A stretch of 64,000 nucleotides of DNA from Ga0077555 sp033764055 (GCA_033764055.1 JANRJI010000119.1:1-64000); one strand, 5' to 3'; counted from the first letter of the stretch, positions 17,820 through 26,814 are shown. Numbers and translations: made by a program. The notes: generated by a model not told the origin, from the letters alone.

Positions 17820-18347
17820 TCAGTCGAGCCCTGGCCAGCTCCGGTCACGCTCGGAGATGCTGCTGACGGGCAGCGGCCACCCGATTGCGAGCACCGGATC
17901 GTCGAACCGAACACCTGATGCAGCATCAGGCTCGTAGGGCGATGAGATGAGGTAACACACGACCGCATCGTCGGTCAGGGTCTGGCAACCGTGTGCGAAC
18001 CCTTCGGGCACGTAGATCGCACGCCCGTTGGCGGCGGACAACTCGACTCCGACCCACTGCCGATAGGTCGCCGACTCGGGCCTGAGGTCGACGATCACGT
18101 CGAAGATGACCCCGCCCACGCATCGCACGACCTTGACCTCGGCATGCGGGCACCGTTGGAAGTGCAGCCCTCGCAGCGTGCCGCGGCGGTGCGAGACGGA
18201 TAAGCTGTGTTGCGGAAACCTGTCGACCAGGCCAAGCGATCCGAACTCCGCCTCGCAGAAGGTCCGCATGAACGCGCCGCGCTCGTCCCTGAAGGGCTCC
18301 GGCTCGATCAGCCAAGAGCCGCCGAGCGCCAACGGCTTGAACTGCAT
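17820..18347 (-). CDS. rfbC: dTDP-4-dehydrorhamnose 3,5-epimerase-like protein
   Basis: The 175-residue cupin enzyme shows the RmlC signatures RDERGAFMRTFCEAEFGS, HSLSVSHRRGTLRGLHFQ (catalytic His), VKVVRCVGGVIFDVIVDLR and YVPEGFAHGCQTLTDDAVVCY. It should epimerise C3 and/or C5 of a 4-keto-6-deoxy NDP-sugar. ATG 18347 has GGAGG 7 bases upstream, which decides the start in a frame open well beyond it. It is transcribed toward the sugar cassette and closes it. In cassettes with a C3-methyltransferase the epimerase often acts after methylation; that order is inference here. Confidence 0.88.
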   Translation of the reverse strand: MQFKPLALGGSWLIEPEPFRDERGAFMRTFCEAEFGSLGLVDRFPQHSLSVSHRRGTLRGLHFQRCPHAEVKVVRCVGGVIFDVIVDLRPESATYRQWVGVELSAANGRAIYVPEGFAHGCQTLTDDAVVCYLISSPYEPDAASGVRFDDPVLAIGWPLPVSSISERDRSWPGLD

Positions 18348-18509
18348 CAGGGTGCCTCCGTCCGACAGCGCGAGAGCGTCGGAGCATTGGCATGCTGCCT
18401 TATCAGACCGGGCGTCGCCGGCAAAGTCACACAGTCGGCTATGCTTGACGGCCGATCTCGATACGCCGGCAATCATCCGTTGAGGGAACAATACCCCATG
18501 CACTAAGGA

Positions 18510-18965
18510 GTGGCACGATCCGAGGATATCCGGGACCTGACAGGCCAGGAGATGTTGCAGGCCATCATCGACGGGCGGCTGCCACAGGCGCCGATCGCGC
18601 AGGGCCTCCGCTTCCGGCTGGTCGAGGTGCGCGAGGGCTTTGCCGCTTTCGAGGGCGAGCCCTCCGAGCATCTGCGCAATCCGCTCGGCACGGTCCACGG
18701 CGGCTGGGCCCTCACCTTGATCGACAGTGCGGCGGGTTGCGCCGCCCACTCCCTCCTCCCTGCCGGCGTCGCCTATACGACGCTGGAGACCAAAGCCAAC
18801 TTCTCGCGTCCCATCCTCGCCGAGACGGGAACTGTAAGGGCCGAAGGCACTGTCCTCACCCGCGGCCGTCGGATCGTGACTGCCGAGGCGCGCGTCCTCG
18901 GCCCGGATGCCCGGATCCTCGCCCATGGAACGTCGACCCTGCTCATCCTGGGCACGTCACAGTAG
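18510..18965 (+). CDS. PaaI-type hotdog thioesterase
   Basis: The 151-residue protein carries the hotdog-fold signature NPLGTVHGGWALTLIDSAAGCAAH near residue 53, followed by YTTLETKANFSRPI and the C-terminal ARILAHGTSTLLIL strand. These match PaaI/YdiI-like acyl-CoA thioesterases; the acyl substrate is unknown. The start is uncertain. The frame begins at GTG 18510, directly abutting AAGGAG, and an ATG at 18552 also directly follows an AGGAG. Family members usually include the LTGQEMLQAIIDG segment, so the longer form is preferred. The gene is divergent from rfbC and not linked to the sugar cassette. Confidence 0.82.
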   Translation: MARSEDIRDLTGQEMLQAIIDGRLPQAPIAQGLRFRLVEVREGFAAFEGEPSEHLRNPLGTVHGGWALTLIDSAAGCAAHSLLPAGVAYTTLETKANFSRPILAETGTVRAEGTVLTRGRRIVTAEARVLGPDARILAHGTSTLLILGTSQ

Positions 18966-19310
18966 CGGGCACGCGATCTCAGGTGGTTTCATCATGGGCC
19001 GGTCCGACAGGTTTTGCCAAACCAACACACGGCGCCGGGCTGGTCCAATTCGGCATCGGTCTGTGCCTGGGCAACCGCTCGAGTTTTTGGCCAGGAGCCT
19101 CCTAAACGGGGAGGACCGGGATGGTCGCGGCACGAGGAGTCCTGCGCGTTCGGTTGCCAGCGCTCCGGGTGGCAGCTAAAGAGTGCCGGGACGACGCACC
19201 TGAGCTCCGGCAGCCTGGGCGGGTCAGTGTTGGTTGCAGGTCCTCCATCCCGGGCTTTGCATCGACGTGGGAGCGGATGGAAGTTCTGCAACGCATTCGC
19301 GGGACAGCCT
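18966..19310 (+). other. Long untranslated leader upstream of lysC
   Basis: No convincing gene lies in these 345 bases. Three short inverted repeats can be seen. CCTCC 19098-19102 can pair with GGAGG 19110-19114. GGAGGACC 19110-19117 can pair with GGTCCTCC 19239-19246. CCGGGATGG 19116-19124 can pair with CCATCCCGG 19245-19253. The last two pairings exclude each other. Chance pairings of this length are expected in GC-rich DNA, so a regulatory leader is only a possibility. No known riboswitch core was recognised. Confidence 0.35.
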
Positions 19311-20573
19311 ATGGCAACCGTTGTAATGAAGTTCGGCGGCACATCCGTCGCCAACGTCGAGCGCATTCGCAACGTCGCCCGCCACGTGAAACGCGAGGTG
19401 GATGCCGGCAATCGCGTCGCGGTGGTCGTCTCGGCCATGTCGGGCGCTACCAATCAGCTGGTCGCCTGGGTTCGCGAGGCTTCCCTTCTCCATGATGCAC
19501 GCGAGTACGACGCCGTCGTTGCATCTGGCGAGAATGTGACCGCAGGCCTGCTGGCCATCGTGCTCCAGTCGATGGGCATCCCGGCACGATCCTGGCAGGG
19601 CTGGCAGATTCCCGTGATCACCGATCAGGCACACGGCGCCGCCCGGATCGTCGACATCAAGGGCGACAGACTGCTCGAGCGCCTTGCCTCGGGCGAGGTT
19701 GCCGTCGTGACCGGCTTTCAAGGAATCGAGCCCGAGAGAAATCGCATCGCCACACTCGGGCGGGGCGGCTCGGACACAAGCGCCGTCGCCCTCGCGGTAG
19801 CGCTGAAGGCCGATCTCTGCGATATCTACACCGACGTCGACGGCGTCTACACAACAGACCCACGCATCGTGCCAAAGGCGCGGCGCATGCCGAAAATCTC
19901 CTATGAGGAGATGCTCGAGATGGCGTCGCTCGGCTCGAAGGTGCTCCAAACGCGCTCGGTCGAGCTCGCCATGGTGTACCGCATGCGGACGCGCGTGCTG
20001 TCCAGCTTCGTGCCGCCCGAGGAGATGAAGCCGGCGCGACCGGAGACGTGGGACGAGCTTGGAACCATCGTTTGCGACGAGGATGAGATCGTGGAGACGC
20101 AGGTCGTCAGCGGCATCGCTTACTCGAAGGACGAGGCGAAGGTGACGCTTCGCAGGATCGCCGACCGTCCGGGCGTAGCCGCCGCCATCTTCGGCCCCTT
20201 GGCTGATGCCAACATCAACGTCGACATGATCGTGCAGAACCTGTCGTCGGACGGCCGAAGCACGGACATGACGTTCACGGTTCTCGAGACCGAGCTCCCC
20301 CGCGCCGTCGAGGTGCTCAAGGGTGCGCGCGGCACCATCGGCGAGTTCGAGATCGACAGCTCGCCGAACGTGGTCAAGGTCTCGGTCATCGGCATCGGCA
20401 TGCGCAGCCACGCCGGTGTCGCGGCGCAGATGTTCAAAGCGTTGGCGGGCAAAGGCATCAACATCCTCGCCATCACCACGTCCGAGATCAAGATCAGCGT
20501 CCTGATCGACTCGGCCTACGCCGAGCTCGCCGTCCGCACGCTCCATTCGCTGTACGGCCTCGACGCCGATTGA
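19311..20573 (+). CDS. lysC: Aspartate kinase
   Basis: The 420-residue enzyme phosphorylates aspartate, the first step to lysine, methionine, threonine and diaminopimelate. The kinase domain begins VVMKFGGTSVANVERIRNVA and includes VVSAMSGATNQLVAWV, GRGGSDTSAVALAVAL near 152 and CDIYTDVDGVYTTDPRIV near 175. Two C-terminal ACT domains follow (EAKVTLRRIADRPGVAAAIF near 275 and VVKVSVIGIGMRSHAGVAAQ near 350), the site of feedback control by lysine/threonine in this class. The short alpha/beta class length is normal. ATG 19311 precedes the conserved MATVVMKFGG; the open frame upstream has no homology. ptsP follows 111 bases downstream, an arrangement common in alphaproteobacteria. Confidence 0.95.
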   Translation: MATVVMKFGGTSVANVERIRNVARHVKREVDAGNRVAVVVSAMSGATNQLVAWVREASLLHDAREYDAVVASGENVTAGLLAIVLQSMGIPARSWQGWQIPVITDQAHGAARIVDIKGDRLLERLASGEVAVVTGFQGIEPERNRIATLGRGGSDTSAVALAVALKADLCDIYTDVDGVYTTDPRIVPKARRMPKISYEEMLEMASLGSKVLQTRSVELAMVYRMRTRVLSSFVPPEEMKPARPETWDELGTIVCDEDEIVETQVVSGIAYSKDEAKVTLRRIADRPGVAAAIFGPLADANINVDMIVQNLSSDGRSTDMTFTVLETELPRAVEVLKGARGTIGEFEIDSSPNVVKVSVIGIGMRSHAGVAAQMFKALAGKGINILAITTSEIKISVLIDSAYAELAVRTLHSLYGLDAD

Positions 20574-20684
20574 GCCCCGCCCGACAGGGGCCTGCTCGCC
20601 TTCGGTGCTCGCGGCGCAGCCGCTTCGTTCGCCCATGTTGCCGCAACTCGCGGTTGCGGGGCCTAGTCGTTCAGCAGGCATGTG

Positions 20685-22976
20685 ATGCCGATCAGACCCG
20701 GCGAGGATCCGCACATCGCCTCGGCCGAGCCAGCGCTCAGGCTGATCCTGCGCCGTCTGCGCGAGACGATGGCCGAGACCGACGATGGCCAGCGCCGGCT
20801 GGACAAGATCGTGCGCCTCGTCTCCGGACTGATGGTGGCGGAGGTCTGCTCCATCTACTTGAAGCGGGGCGATCACTCGCTGGAGCTGTTCGCCACCGAG
20901 GGCCTGAATCCGGGAGCGGTCCACAATACGTTCATGAAGCGGGGCGAAGGCCTGGTCGGCCGTTGCGCGGAGCTTGCCGTCCCCGTCAACGAGCCCGACG
21001 CACAATCGCACCCGGCGTTCTCCTATCGCCCCGAGACGGGCGAGGAGGCGTTCCATTCGTTTCTCGCCGTGCCGATTCTGCGGAACGGCGAGGTTTTGGG
21101 CGTCCTGACGGTCCAGAACAAGACGCCGCGGCACTATTCGGACGACGACGTCGAGGCCCTTCAGACTACGGCCATGGTGCTGGCCGAGCATTTGGTCACC
21201 GGGGCCGTTTCCGGCGTTTCGCCCGGCCCCGCAGCCCGCCAGATCGACGATGTTGTCCGCGGTCAAACCATCGCTGAAGGTCTGGCGCTCGGCCACGTCG
21301 TCCTGCACGCTCCGCGCATCGCCGTGACCGAGCTGATCGCCACGGATACCGCGGCGGAGGGCGAGCGTCTCGAGGCCGCGATCGCAGAGCTGAAATCTAC
21401 GCTCGATCTGCTCATCACCCAGGGCGACCTGGCACGCGCGGGCGAGCACCGCGACGTGCTCGAGGCCTACCGCATGTTCGCCAACGATCGCGGCTGGCAG
21501 CGACGGTTGGCCGAGGCCGTCAAGTCGGGCCTGACGGCCGAGGCTGCCGTCGAGCAGGTGCAGAACAGGACGCGGGCTCGCATGTTGCGCCTGCAGGATC
21601 CCTTCTGGCGCGAGCGGTTGCGCGACCTGGACGATCTGTCCGATCGGCTTCTGCGGGTGCTGGTCGCCAGGAAGGGCGGTGCCGAGCCTGAGGCCGACCT
21701 GCCCATGGATGCGATCGTGGTGGCGCGCACGATGGGCGCCGCCGATCTGCTCGACTACGACCGCTCCCGGCTCAAAGGTCTCGTCATCGAGGAGAGCTCG
21801 AGCCACAGTCACGTGGCCATCGTCGCGCGCGCCCTCGGCATCGCCGCGATCGGCGGCGCCCGCGGGGTCATGGAGCGCATCGAGCGAGGAACCCCCATCA
21901 TCGTCGACGCCGAGTCGGGCGAGGTCTACGTCCGGCCGTCGAGCCAGGTCATTGCGGTTTATGCCGACAAGGCGCGCTTCCGGGCGCGGCGGCAACGCCA
22001 GTACGACGCCTTGCGCGAGCGGCCCGCGATCACCCGTGATGGCCAGCGCATCTCGCTCCACGTCAATGCGGGCTTGACCGTCGATCTCGCTCACCTCGAC
22101 GAGGCCGGAGCCGATGGCATCGGGCTGTATCGGACAGAGCTGCAGTTCATGATTGCGCCCTCGTTGCCGCGTCTCGAGCGGCAGACGGCCACCTACAGGG
22201 CCGTGCTGGATGCGGCCGGCGACAGGCCCGTAGTCTTCCGAACGCTCGACATCGGCGGCGACAAGGTGCTGCCGTATCTGCGCAGCCGCCCGGAGGAGAA
22301 TCCTGCCCTTGGCTGGCGCGGCGTGCGTTTGGCTCTCGACCGGCCTGCCCTGCTGCAGACACAGATTCGCGCGATGCTCCGCGCTGCGGACGGCCGCCCG
22401 TTGACCGTGATGGCGCCGATGGTGTCCGAGCGGTTGGAGTTCGTCGCGCTCAGGCAGCTCGTCGAGGGCGAGGTCGAGCGCGCCAGGCGCCGCGGCCATT
22501 CCGTGCCGAGCGCGCTGAAGATCGGCATCATGATCGAGGTGCCGTCGCTCTTGTTCGCCTTGGACGACCTGTTCCCGCTCCTGGATTTTGTCTCGATCGG
22601 CTCCAACGACCTGCTGCAGTACCTGTTCGCCGCCGACCGCGGCAACGAGCTGGTGAGCACCCGGTTCGACACCCTTTCGGCCCCGTTCCTGCGCGCCGTG
22701 CGCATGATCATTGAGGCTGGGCGCAGGCATGCCGTGCCGGTCTCGCTCTGCGGCGAGATGGGCGGCCGCCCCCTCGAGGCGGCAGCACTCGTCGGCCTCG
22801 GCCTGCGGTCGCTGTCGATGGCGCCTGCATCCATCGGCCCGGTCAAAGCCATGCTGATATCACTCGACGCCGCGCGGGCCGAGGCTTTCGTGCTGCCGTT
22901 GCTCGGCCAGGGCAGCACGGTCTCGATCCGGGAGGCGATGACACGCTTCGCGGAGAATGAAGGGCTCGAGCTCTGA
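20685..22976 (+). CDS. ptsP: Phosphoenolpyruvate-protein phosphotransferase, nitrogen PTS enzyme I
   Basis: The 763-residue protein has an N-terminal GAF domain (about residues 20-165; VRLVSGLMVAEVCSIYLKRG, GEGLVGRCAELAVPVN). The swivelling phosphohistidine domain follows, with SHSHVAIVARALGIAAIGG near 373, whose second His aligns with the phosphorylated one. The C-terminal PEP-binding barrel includes EAGADGIGLYRTELQFM near 470, SIGSNDLLQYLFAADRGN near 640 and the catalytic Cys in SLCGEMGGRPLEAAALVG near 686. This is EI-Ntr, which passes phosphate from PEP to NPr and EIIA-Ntr and regulates nitrogen, potassium and stress physiology. GTG 20682 or ATG 20685 could initiate; the ATG is taken. Confidence 0.94.
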   Translation: MPIRPGEDPHIASAEPALRLILRRLRETMAETDDGQRRLDKIVRLVSGLMVAEVCSIYLKRGDHSLELFATEGLNPGAVHNTFMKRGEGLVGRCAELAVPVNEPDAQSHPAFSYRPETGEEAFHSFLAVPILRNGEVLGVLTVQNKTPRHYSDDDVEALQTTAMVLAEHLVTGAVSGVSPGPAARQIDDVVRGQTIAEGLALGHVVLHAPRIAVTELIATDTAAEGERLEAAIAELKSTLDLLITQGDLARAGEHRDVLEAYRMFANDRGWQRRLAEAVKSGLTAEAAVEQVQNRTRARMLRLQDPFWRERLRDLDDLSDRLLRVLVARKGGAEPEADLPMDAIVVARTMGAADLLDYDRSRLKGLVIEESSSHSHVAIVARALGIAAIGGARGVMERIERGTPIIVDAESGEVYVRPSSQVIAVYADKARFRARRQRQYDALRERPAITRDGQRISLHVNAGLTVDLAHLDEAGADGIGLYRTELQFMIAPSLPRLERQTATYRAVLDAAGDRPVVFRTLDIGGDKVLPYLRSRPEENPALGWRGVRLALDRPALLQTQIRAMLRAADGRPLTVMAPMVSERLEFVALRQLVEGEVERARRRGHSVPSALKIGIMIEVPSLLFALDDLFPLLDFVSIGSNDLLQYLFAADRGNELVSTRFDTLSAPFLRAVRMIIEAGRRHAVPVSLCGEMGGRPLEAAALVGLGLRSLSMAPASIGPVKAMLISLDAARAEAFVLPLLGQGSTVSIREAMTRFAENEGLEL

Positions 22977-23258
22977 CGATCGGTCGGGCCGTCGGGGACG
23001 AGGCCACATCGCCGTTGCCGTCGCCGCACTGCAGCCTCAATTTGTACACGAAGCTCTGCTTGCACTGATTTGTGCCGGGCCGCCGGCAAGGCGCAACATC
23101 CGCCCGGGCAGCGCCAACCACGACAACGAAGTTGGCAGCCCGTCTGTCAGACGGAGTCGAGAAGGCGTCCAGGTCAGTCGCCCGCATGGCTCCTGGCGGA
23201 TAGGATTGCGGTCCGGTCGAAGATGCGCTCAGGCGGCGCACGAAGGGGAGAGTTCTGG

Positions 23259-25139
23259 ATGAAGCACGAGATTGGTCGTTCCGCGCATCAGCTGCGGCGC
23301 GGCGTGCTGCTGGCAGCCGCGCTGATCACGATGGGGGGAGCTGCTTCGACGCTGGCGCTGGCTCAGGCGCCTCCAGTGAAGGAAGAGCAGAAGAAGAAGC
23401 AAGGACAACCGCCCCCCGCCAAATCGAATGTGCAAGTGCCGCCGAAAGGCCCGCCTCCTGTCATCAACAGGGCTCCCCCACCTCAGAAGCAGGTCAACCC
23501 TCCGCCGCGCGACATCCCTGCCAAACGGCAGGCGCAGCCGGACGTCCAGAGGCCACCGATCGCTCCACGGCGGGATCTCCCGGCCACGCAAGGCCGGCAG
23601 ACTGGATCGGACTCCCTGCAAAAGGGGCCGCCCGTCAACCGTGACAGCCCGCAGCGGCCGTTCGTGCCAAACAAGCAGGCACTCCCGAAGGGAACGCCGG
23701 CTCAGGACGGCGCTGGCCAGCAGGGTGGTTCCAACTTCCCGAGAACCGGCTCCCCGCCCGGAACCCGAACGGACGTTCCGAAAGCCGAGACAGATCGCGG
23801 CCGCGGGCCGCTGCTGCCAAAGGGAGCCGAGACTGGCGTGCCACCCGCCAGCGGTGGCAAGCAGATTGGCAAAGGCCTCCCTGCCGGCAAGGCGCCGGCA
23901 GGAGGAACCCTCCCGCCAGCGGCCGGTGGGGGCACCGCGACCGGTGTCCAGAAAGGCACTCCTGTCGGCACGAACGGCAGCCCGCCCGCATTCGGCGGCC
24001 CCCCGCCGGGAACGAAGTCCGGCGGAGCACCTTCCACAGCCGGCACTGACCGCGGCGGAACCCAAAGGACCAATCTCCCGCCAGCCGCTGGCGGCGGACC
24101 CGCTGCCGGTGGCGCTCCCGCGAACGGCCTCGTGCCCCCGGTCCAGGGCAAGGCAGGCGCCATTCCGGTCATTACGCCCGGCGCCACCGCCAAGGGCACC
24201 CCATCCGGCCCCCGTCGCATCGACGAGGTGCGCCGCAATCGCGTCAGCACCAAGGGCCCTGGCGGGCAGACGACCATCCAGGAGCCCGGCAACCGCACCA
24301 TCGTGAAGCAGGACAACCGCGTCTTCATCACCCGCAATGAGACCACGGCGATCCAGAAGTTCGCGCCGGGTGCCAGAACCAATCGCCGTCGGGACGGAAT
24401 TGTCGAGACCGTCTACGCACGCCCCGATGGATCGCGGATCTACTCCGAGGTCGACTCGCAGGGCCGCCTCATCCGCCGCTATCGTCAAGATCCGGGGGGA
24501 CGGCAGCACGTCCTCGTCGACAACCGCCGGTTCTGGCGGAATGTCGGCGTCGGCGTGGCGGTCGGGGTGGTGGCTGCGGCGGCGATTGTCGCCCTGGCTC
24601 CTCCAGTCGTGGCGGTGCCGCGCCAGAAGTACGTCGTCGAGTACGTGAATGCCTCGGACGACGACATCTACGAGGCGTTGACCGCCCCTCCCGTCGAGAG
24701 GCTCGAGCGCACGTACTCGCTCGAGGAGATCCGCTACAGCGAGCCGCTGCGCGCCCGCGTTCGCCGCGTCGATCTCGACAACATCACGTTCGAGACGGGC
24801 TCGTTCGAGGTCGGCGACGACCAGCGGCCGAAGCTCGAGCGGATAGCCCGGGGCATCAGCCGGGCCATCGAGGCCAACCCGAACGAGGTATTCATGATCG
24901 AGGGCCACACCGATGCAGTCGGCGCCCCGGAGGACAATCTCAGTCTTTCGGATCGCCGCGCAGAGGCCGTGGCCCAGATCCTCACACAGTATTTCAATGT
25001 TCCGATCGAGAACCTCGTGACCCAGGGCTACGGCGAGCAGCACATGAAGGTGCCGACCCAGGGTCCCGAGCGCGCCAATCGACGGGTTGCTGTACGCCGC
25101 ATCACGCCGCTGCTGAGCCAGGGCGAGGAGGGCCGCTAG
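23259..25139 (+). CDS. OmpA-family envelope protein with long Pro/Gly-rich N-terminal region
   Basis: The 626-residue protein starts at ATG 23259 (GGGGAGAG upstream) with a signal peptide (LLAAALITMGGAASTLALAQ, residues 16-35). Residues 36-330 are low-complexity Pro, Gly, Lys and Ala (repeated LPPAAGGG and KGTP-type segments), probably disordered. A conserved-looking NRTIVKQDNRVFITRNETTAI region follows, then a hydrophobic segment (NVGVGVAVGVVAAAAIVALA near 430). The C-terminal OmpA peptidoglycan-binding domain has EVFMIEGHTDAVGAPEDNLS near 545, LSDRRAEAVAQIL and GPERANRRVAV. The protein likely tethers the cell envelope to peptidoglycan. Its usual family neighbours are not visible. Confidence 0.82.
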   Translation: MKHEIGRSAHQLRRGVLLAAALITMGGAASTLALAQAPPVKEEQKKKQGQPPPAKSNVQVPPKGPPPVINRAPPPQKQVNPPPRDIPAKRQAQPDVQRPPIAPRRDLPATQGRQTGSDSLQKGPPVNRDSPQRPFVPNKQALPKGTPAQDGAGQQGGSNFPRTGSPPGTRTDVPKAETDRGRGPLLPKGAETGVPPASGGKQIGKGLPAGKAPAGGTLPPAAGGGTATGVQKGTPVGTNGSPPAFGGPPPGTKSGGAPSTAGTDRGGTQRTNLPPAAGGGPAAGGAPANGLVPPVQGKAGAIPVITPGATAKGTPSGPRRIDEVRRNRVSTKGPGGQTTIQEPGNRTIVKQDNRVFITRNETTAIQKFAPGARTNRRRDGIVETVYARPDGSRIYSEVDSQGRLIRRYRQDPGGRQHVLVDNRRFWRNVGVGVAVGVVAAAAIVALAPPVVAVPRQKYVVEYVNASDDDIYEALTAPPVERLERTYSLEEIRYSEPLRARVRRVDLDNITFETGSFEVGDDQRPKLERIARGISRAIEANPNEVFMIEGHTDAVGAPEDNLSLSDRRAEAVAQILTQYFNVPIENLVTQGYGEQHMKVPTQGPERANRRVAVRRITPLLSQGEEGR

Positions 25140-25170
25140 ACCCTCTTGAGCGAATGCTTGAAGCAAGCGC

Positions 25171-25200
25171 CGGGCCGTGCACCGCAAGGTGCGCGGCCCG
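25171..25200. terminator. Bidirectional hairpin terminator
   Basis: CGGGCCGTGCACC-GCAA-GGTGCGCGGCCCG forms a 13-bp stem with one G-T wobble and a GNRA tetraloop. It lies between the OmpA-family gene (ends 25139) and the convergent carbamoylase gene (ends 25208). There is no strong T run on either side, so efficiency is uncertain, but the position is right for both. Confidence 0.6.
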
Positions 25201-25207
25201 TCTCACG

Positions 25208-26464
25208 TCACGCGCCGCCGACCACCTCGGCCTTCTCGAGGACCGCCCTCAGCAGCACGTTCGCGCCCGCGGTCGCCCACTCGGGCTTCATGTCCTCGGC
25301 CTCGTTGTGGCTGATGCCGTCGATGCAGGGGGTGAACACCATCGCCGTCGGCGCCACCCGCGCCATGTAGACGGCGTCGTGCCCGGCTCCCGATGTGATC
25401 TCCCTGGCCGAGTAGCCGAGATCCCGGGCAGCGCGCCGCACCGCGTCCACGCAACCCGCATCGAAGGGCAGCGGCGGATAGTCCGCGACCACCTTCACCT
25501 CCGCCTCGAGCCCCGTGCGAGTTGCGATCTCGTCGATACCGGCCCGCACTGCACGATCCATCGAAAGGAGCTTCTCACCATCCGGATGGCGGAGGTCCAC
25601 GGTCAGGAACACCGAGCCGGGACTGACGTTGCGCGAGTTCGGATAGGCCTCGATCATGCCACACGTCGCACAGGCCGACGGATCGTGCGCATGGCCGATG
25701 GCATTGACCCGCTCGACGATACGCGCGGCCCCGAGCAGGGCGTCGCGACGCCGGCTCATCGGCGTCGGTCCGGCATGGCTCTCCTGTCCTTGGAGCCGGA
25801 TCTCGTACCACTTCTGCCCGTTGGCGACCGTGACGATGCCGATGTCGATTGCCTCCTCCTCGAGGATCGGACCCTGCTCGATATGCAGCTCGAAGAACGC
25901 ATGCACGGGACGGCGGCCGACCGGGTCCGTCCCGGCAAATCCGATGCGCTGCAGCTCCGCCCCGAGGGCCTTGCCCTCCCGATCCTCGATTGCGAGCGCT
26001 GCCTCCAGCGGGATGGCGCCGGCGAACACAGCGGAGGCCACGCAGGCAGGCGCGAAGCGCGATCCCTCCTCGTTGGTCCAGTTGACGATCTCGATGGGGT
26101 GCCGGGTCCGAATGCCGAGATCGTTCATGGTCCGGACGAGCTCGAGCGCTGCCATGACGCCGAGCGCACCGTCGAACTTGCCCCCCGTCGGCTGAGTGTC
26201 GAGGTGGCTCCCCACCATGACGGGCGGCAGCGACGGATCAGTGCCCTCTCTGCGCCCGAACATGTTGCCGATGCGGTCGACCGAAACCGAGCAGCCGGCC
26301 TGACGCGCCCACGTTGCGAACAGATCGCGGCTCTCGCGGTCGAGGTCGGTCAGCGTTAGACGATTGACACCGCCCTTGGGCGTGGCGCCGATCCGCGCCA
26401 TCTCCATCAGGCTGGCCCAGAGCCGCCCGCCATCGACCCTGAGATTCGTCGCTGCTGCCGGCAT
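25208..26464 (-). CDS. M20-family N-carbamoyl amino acid hydrolase / allantoate amidohydrolase-like
   Basis: The 418-residue binuclear-zinc hydrolase shows all ligands of the HyuC/AllC group: MVGSHLDTQPTGGKFDGALG near residue 86, NWTNEEGSRFAPA near 129 and ELHIEQGPILEEE near 195. SGAGHDAVYMARVAPTAMVF lies near 365 and GISHNEAEDM near 390. The family cleaves N-carbamoyl L-amino acids, ureidoglycolate, allantoate or similar amides. No purine-catabolism or hydantoinase genes adjoin it, so the substrate is open. ATG 26464 follows AAGGAG by 9 bases. It is convergent with the OmpA-family gene and divergent from the tRNA. Confidence 0.85.
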   Translation of the reverse strand: MPAAATNLRVDGGRLWASLMEMARIGATPKGGVNRLTLTDLDRESRDLFATWARQAGCSVSVDRIGNMFGRREGTDPSLPPVMVGSHLDTQPTGGKFDGALGVMAALELVRTMNDLGIRTRHPIEIVNWTNEEGSRFAPACVASAVFAGAIPLEAALAIEDREGKALGAELQRIGFAGTDPVGRRPVHAFFELHIEQGPILEEEAIDIGIVTVANGQKWYEIRLQGQESHAGPTPMSRRRDALLGAARIVERVNAIGHAHDPSACATCGMIEAYPNSRNVSPGSVFLTVDLRHPDGEKLLSMDRAVRAGIDEIATRTGLEAEVKVVADYPPLPFDAGCVDAVRRAARDLGYSAREITSGAGHDAVYMARVAPTAMVFTPCIDGISHNEAEDMKPEWATAGANVLLRAVLEKAEVVGGA

Positions 26465-26738
26465 GCCCGGTCGCTCCTTGTTTTATCGTTGTCTCGCTGG
26501 CGCCGCCCCGGCGCCCTGACCGATGATCACACCAAAAGCCGGTGTCCCATCAAGCCCGTTCCTTCAGCATCGGCTCGTTGCCGGTGGCCGAACGACGCTG
26601 GCGCAGACTGGCTGGACCAGGCTCGGAGTGGCCGCCCCGATGCATCGGGCAGGAAATTCGGCTCTGGCTGGAATTCGTCATGGTCGCGAAGTCAGAGCTT
26701 GCGTCACGCGCCGCACTTCCTTATACGAGGCCGGCGCT

Positions 26739-26814
26739 GCCCCGTTCGTCTAGTGGCCCAGGACGTCAGCCTCTCACGTTGAAAACAGGGGTTCGATCCC
26801 CCTACGGGGCGCCA
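26739..26814 (+). tRNA. tRNA-Glu (anticodon CUC)
   Basis: A complete cloverleaf can be folded: acceptor GCCCCGT/ACGGGGC, D arm GTCT...AGGAC, anticodon stem TCAGC/GTTGA with loop CTCTCAC (anticodon CTC), and T arm AGGGG-TTCGATC-CCCCT. A discriminator G and an encoded CCA end at 26814. It reads GAG codons, which are preferred in this GC-rich genome. No integrase or repeated tRNA 3' end was seen nearby, so it is not marking an island in this window. Confidence 0.95.

Noticed and set aside
19224..22730. A 1168-codon open frame on the minus strand covering lysC and ptsP
   Set aside because: Both plus-strand genes have strong family motifs throughout. The antisense frame is a GC-rich codon-phase shadow: it has no recognisable domains, and its His/Asp/Gly-rich translation is typical of an antisense frame.
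23140..23154. CCGTCTGTCAGACGG palindrome upstream of the OmpA-family gene
   Set aside because: A 7-bp stem with a 1-base centre is short, and similar palindromes are common by chance in this base composition.
23229..25187. A 652-codon minus-strand frame opposite the OmpA-family gene
   Set aside because: It mirrors the Pro/Gly-rich repeats of the real gene and lacks any domain or ribosome site. The plus-strand protein has a signal peptide and an OmpA domain.
26739..26814. tRNA-Glu as a possible integration site for a genomic island
   Set aside because: I found no integrase, no repeated 3' tRNA end and no change in gene content on either side of it.
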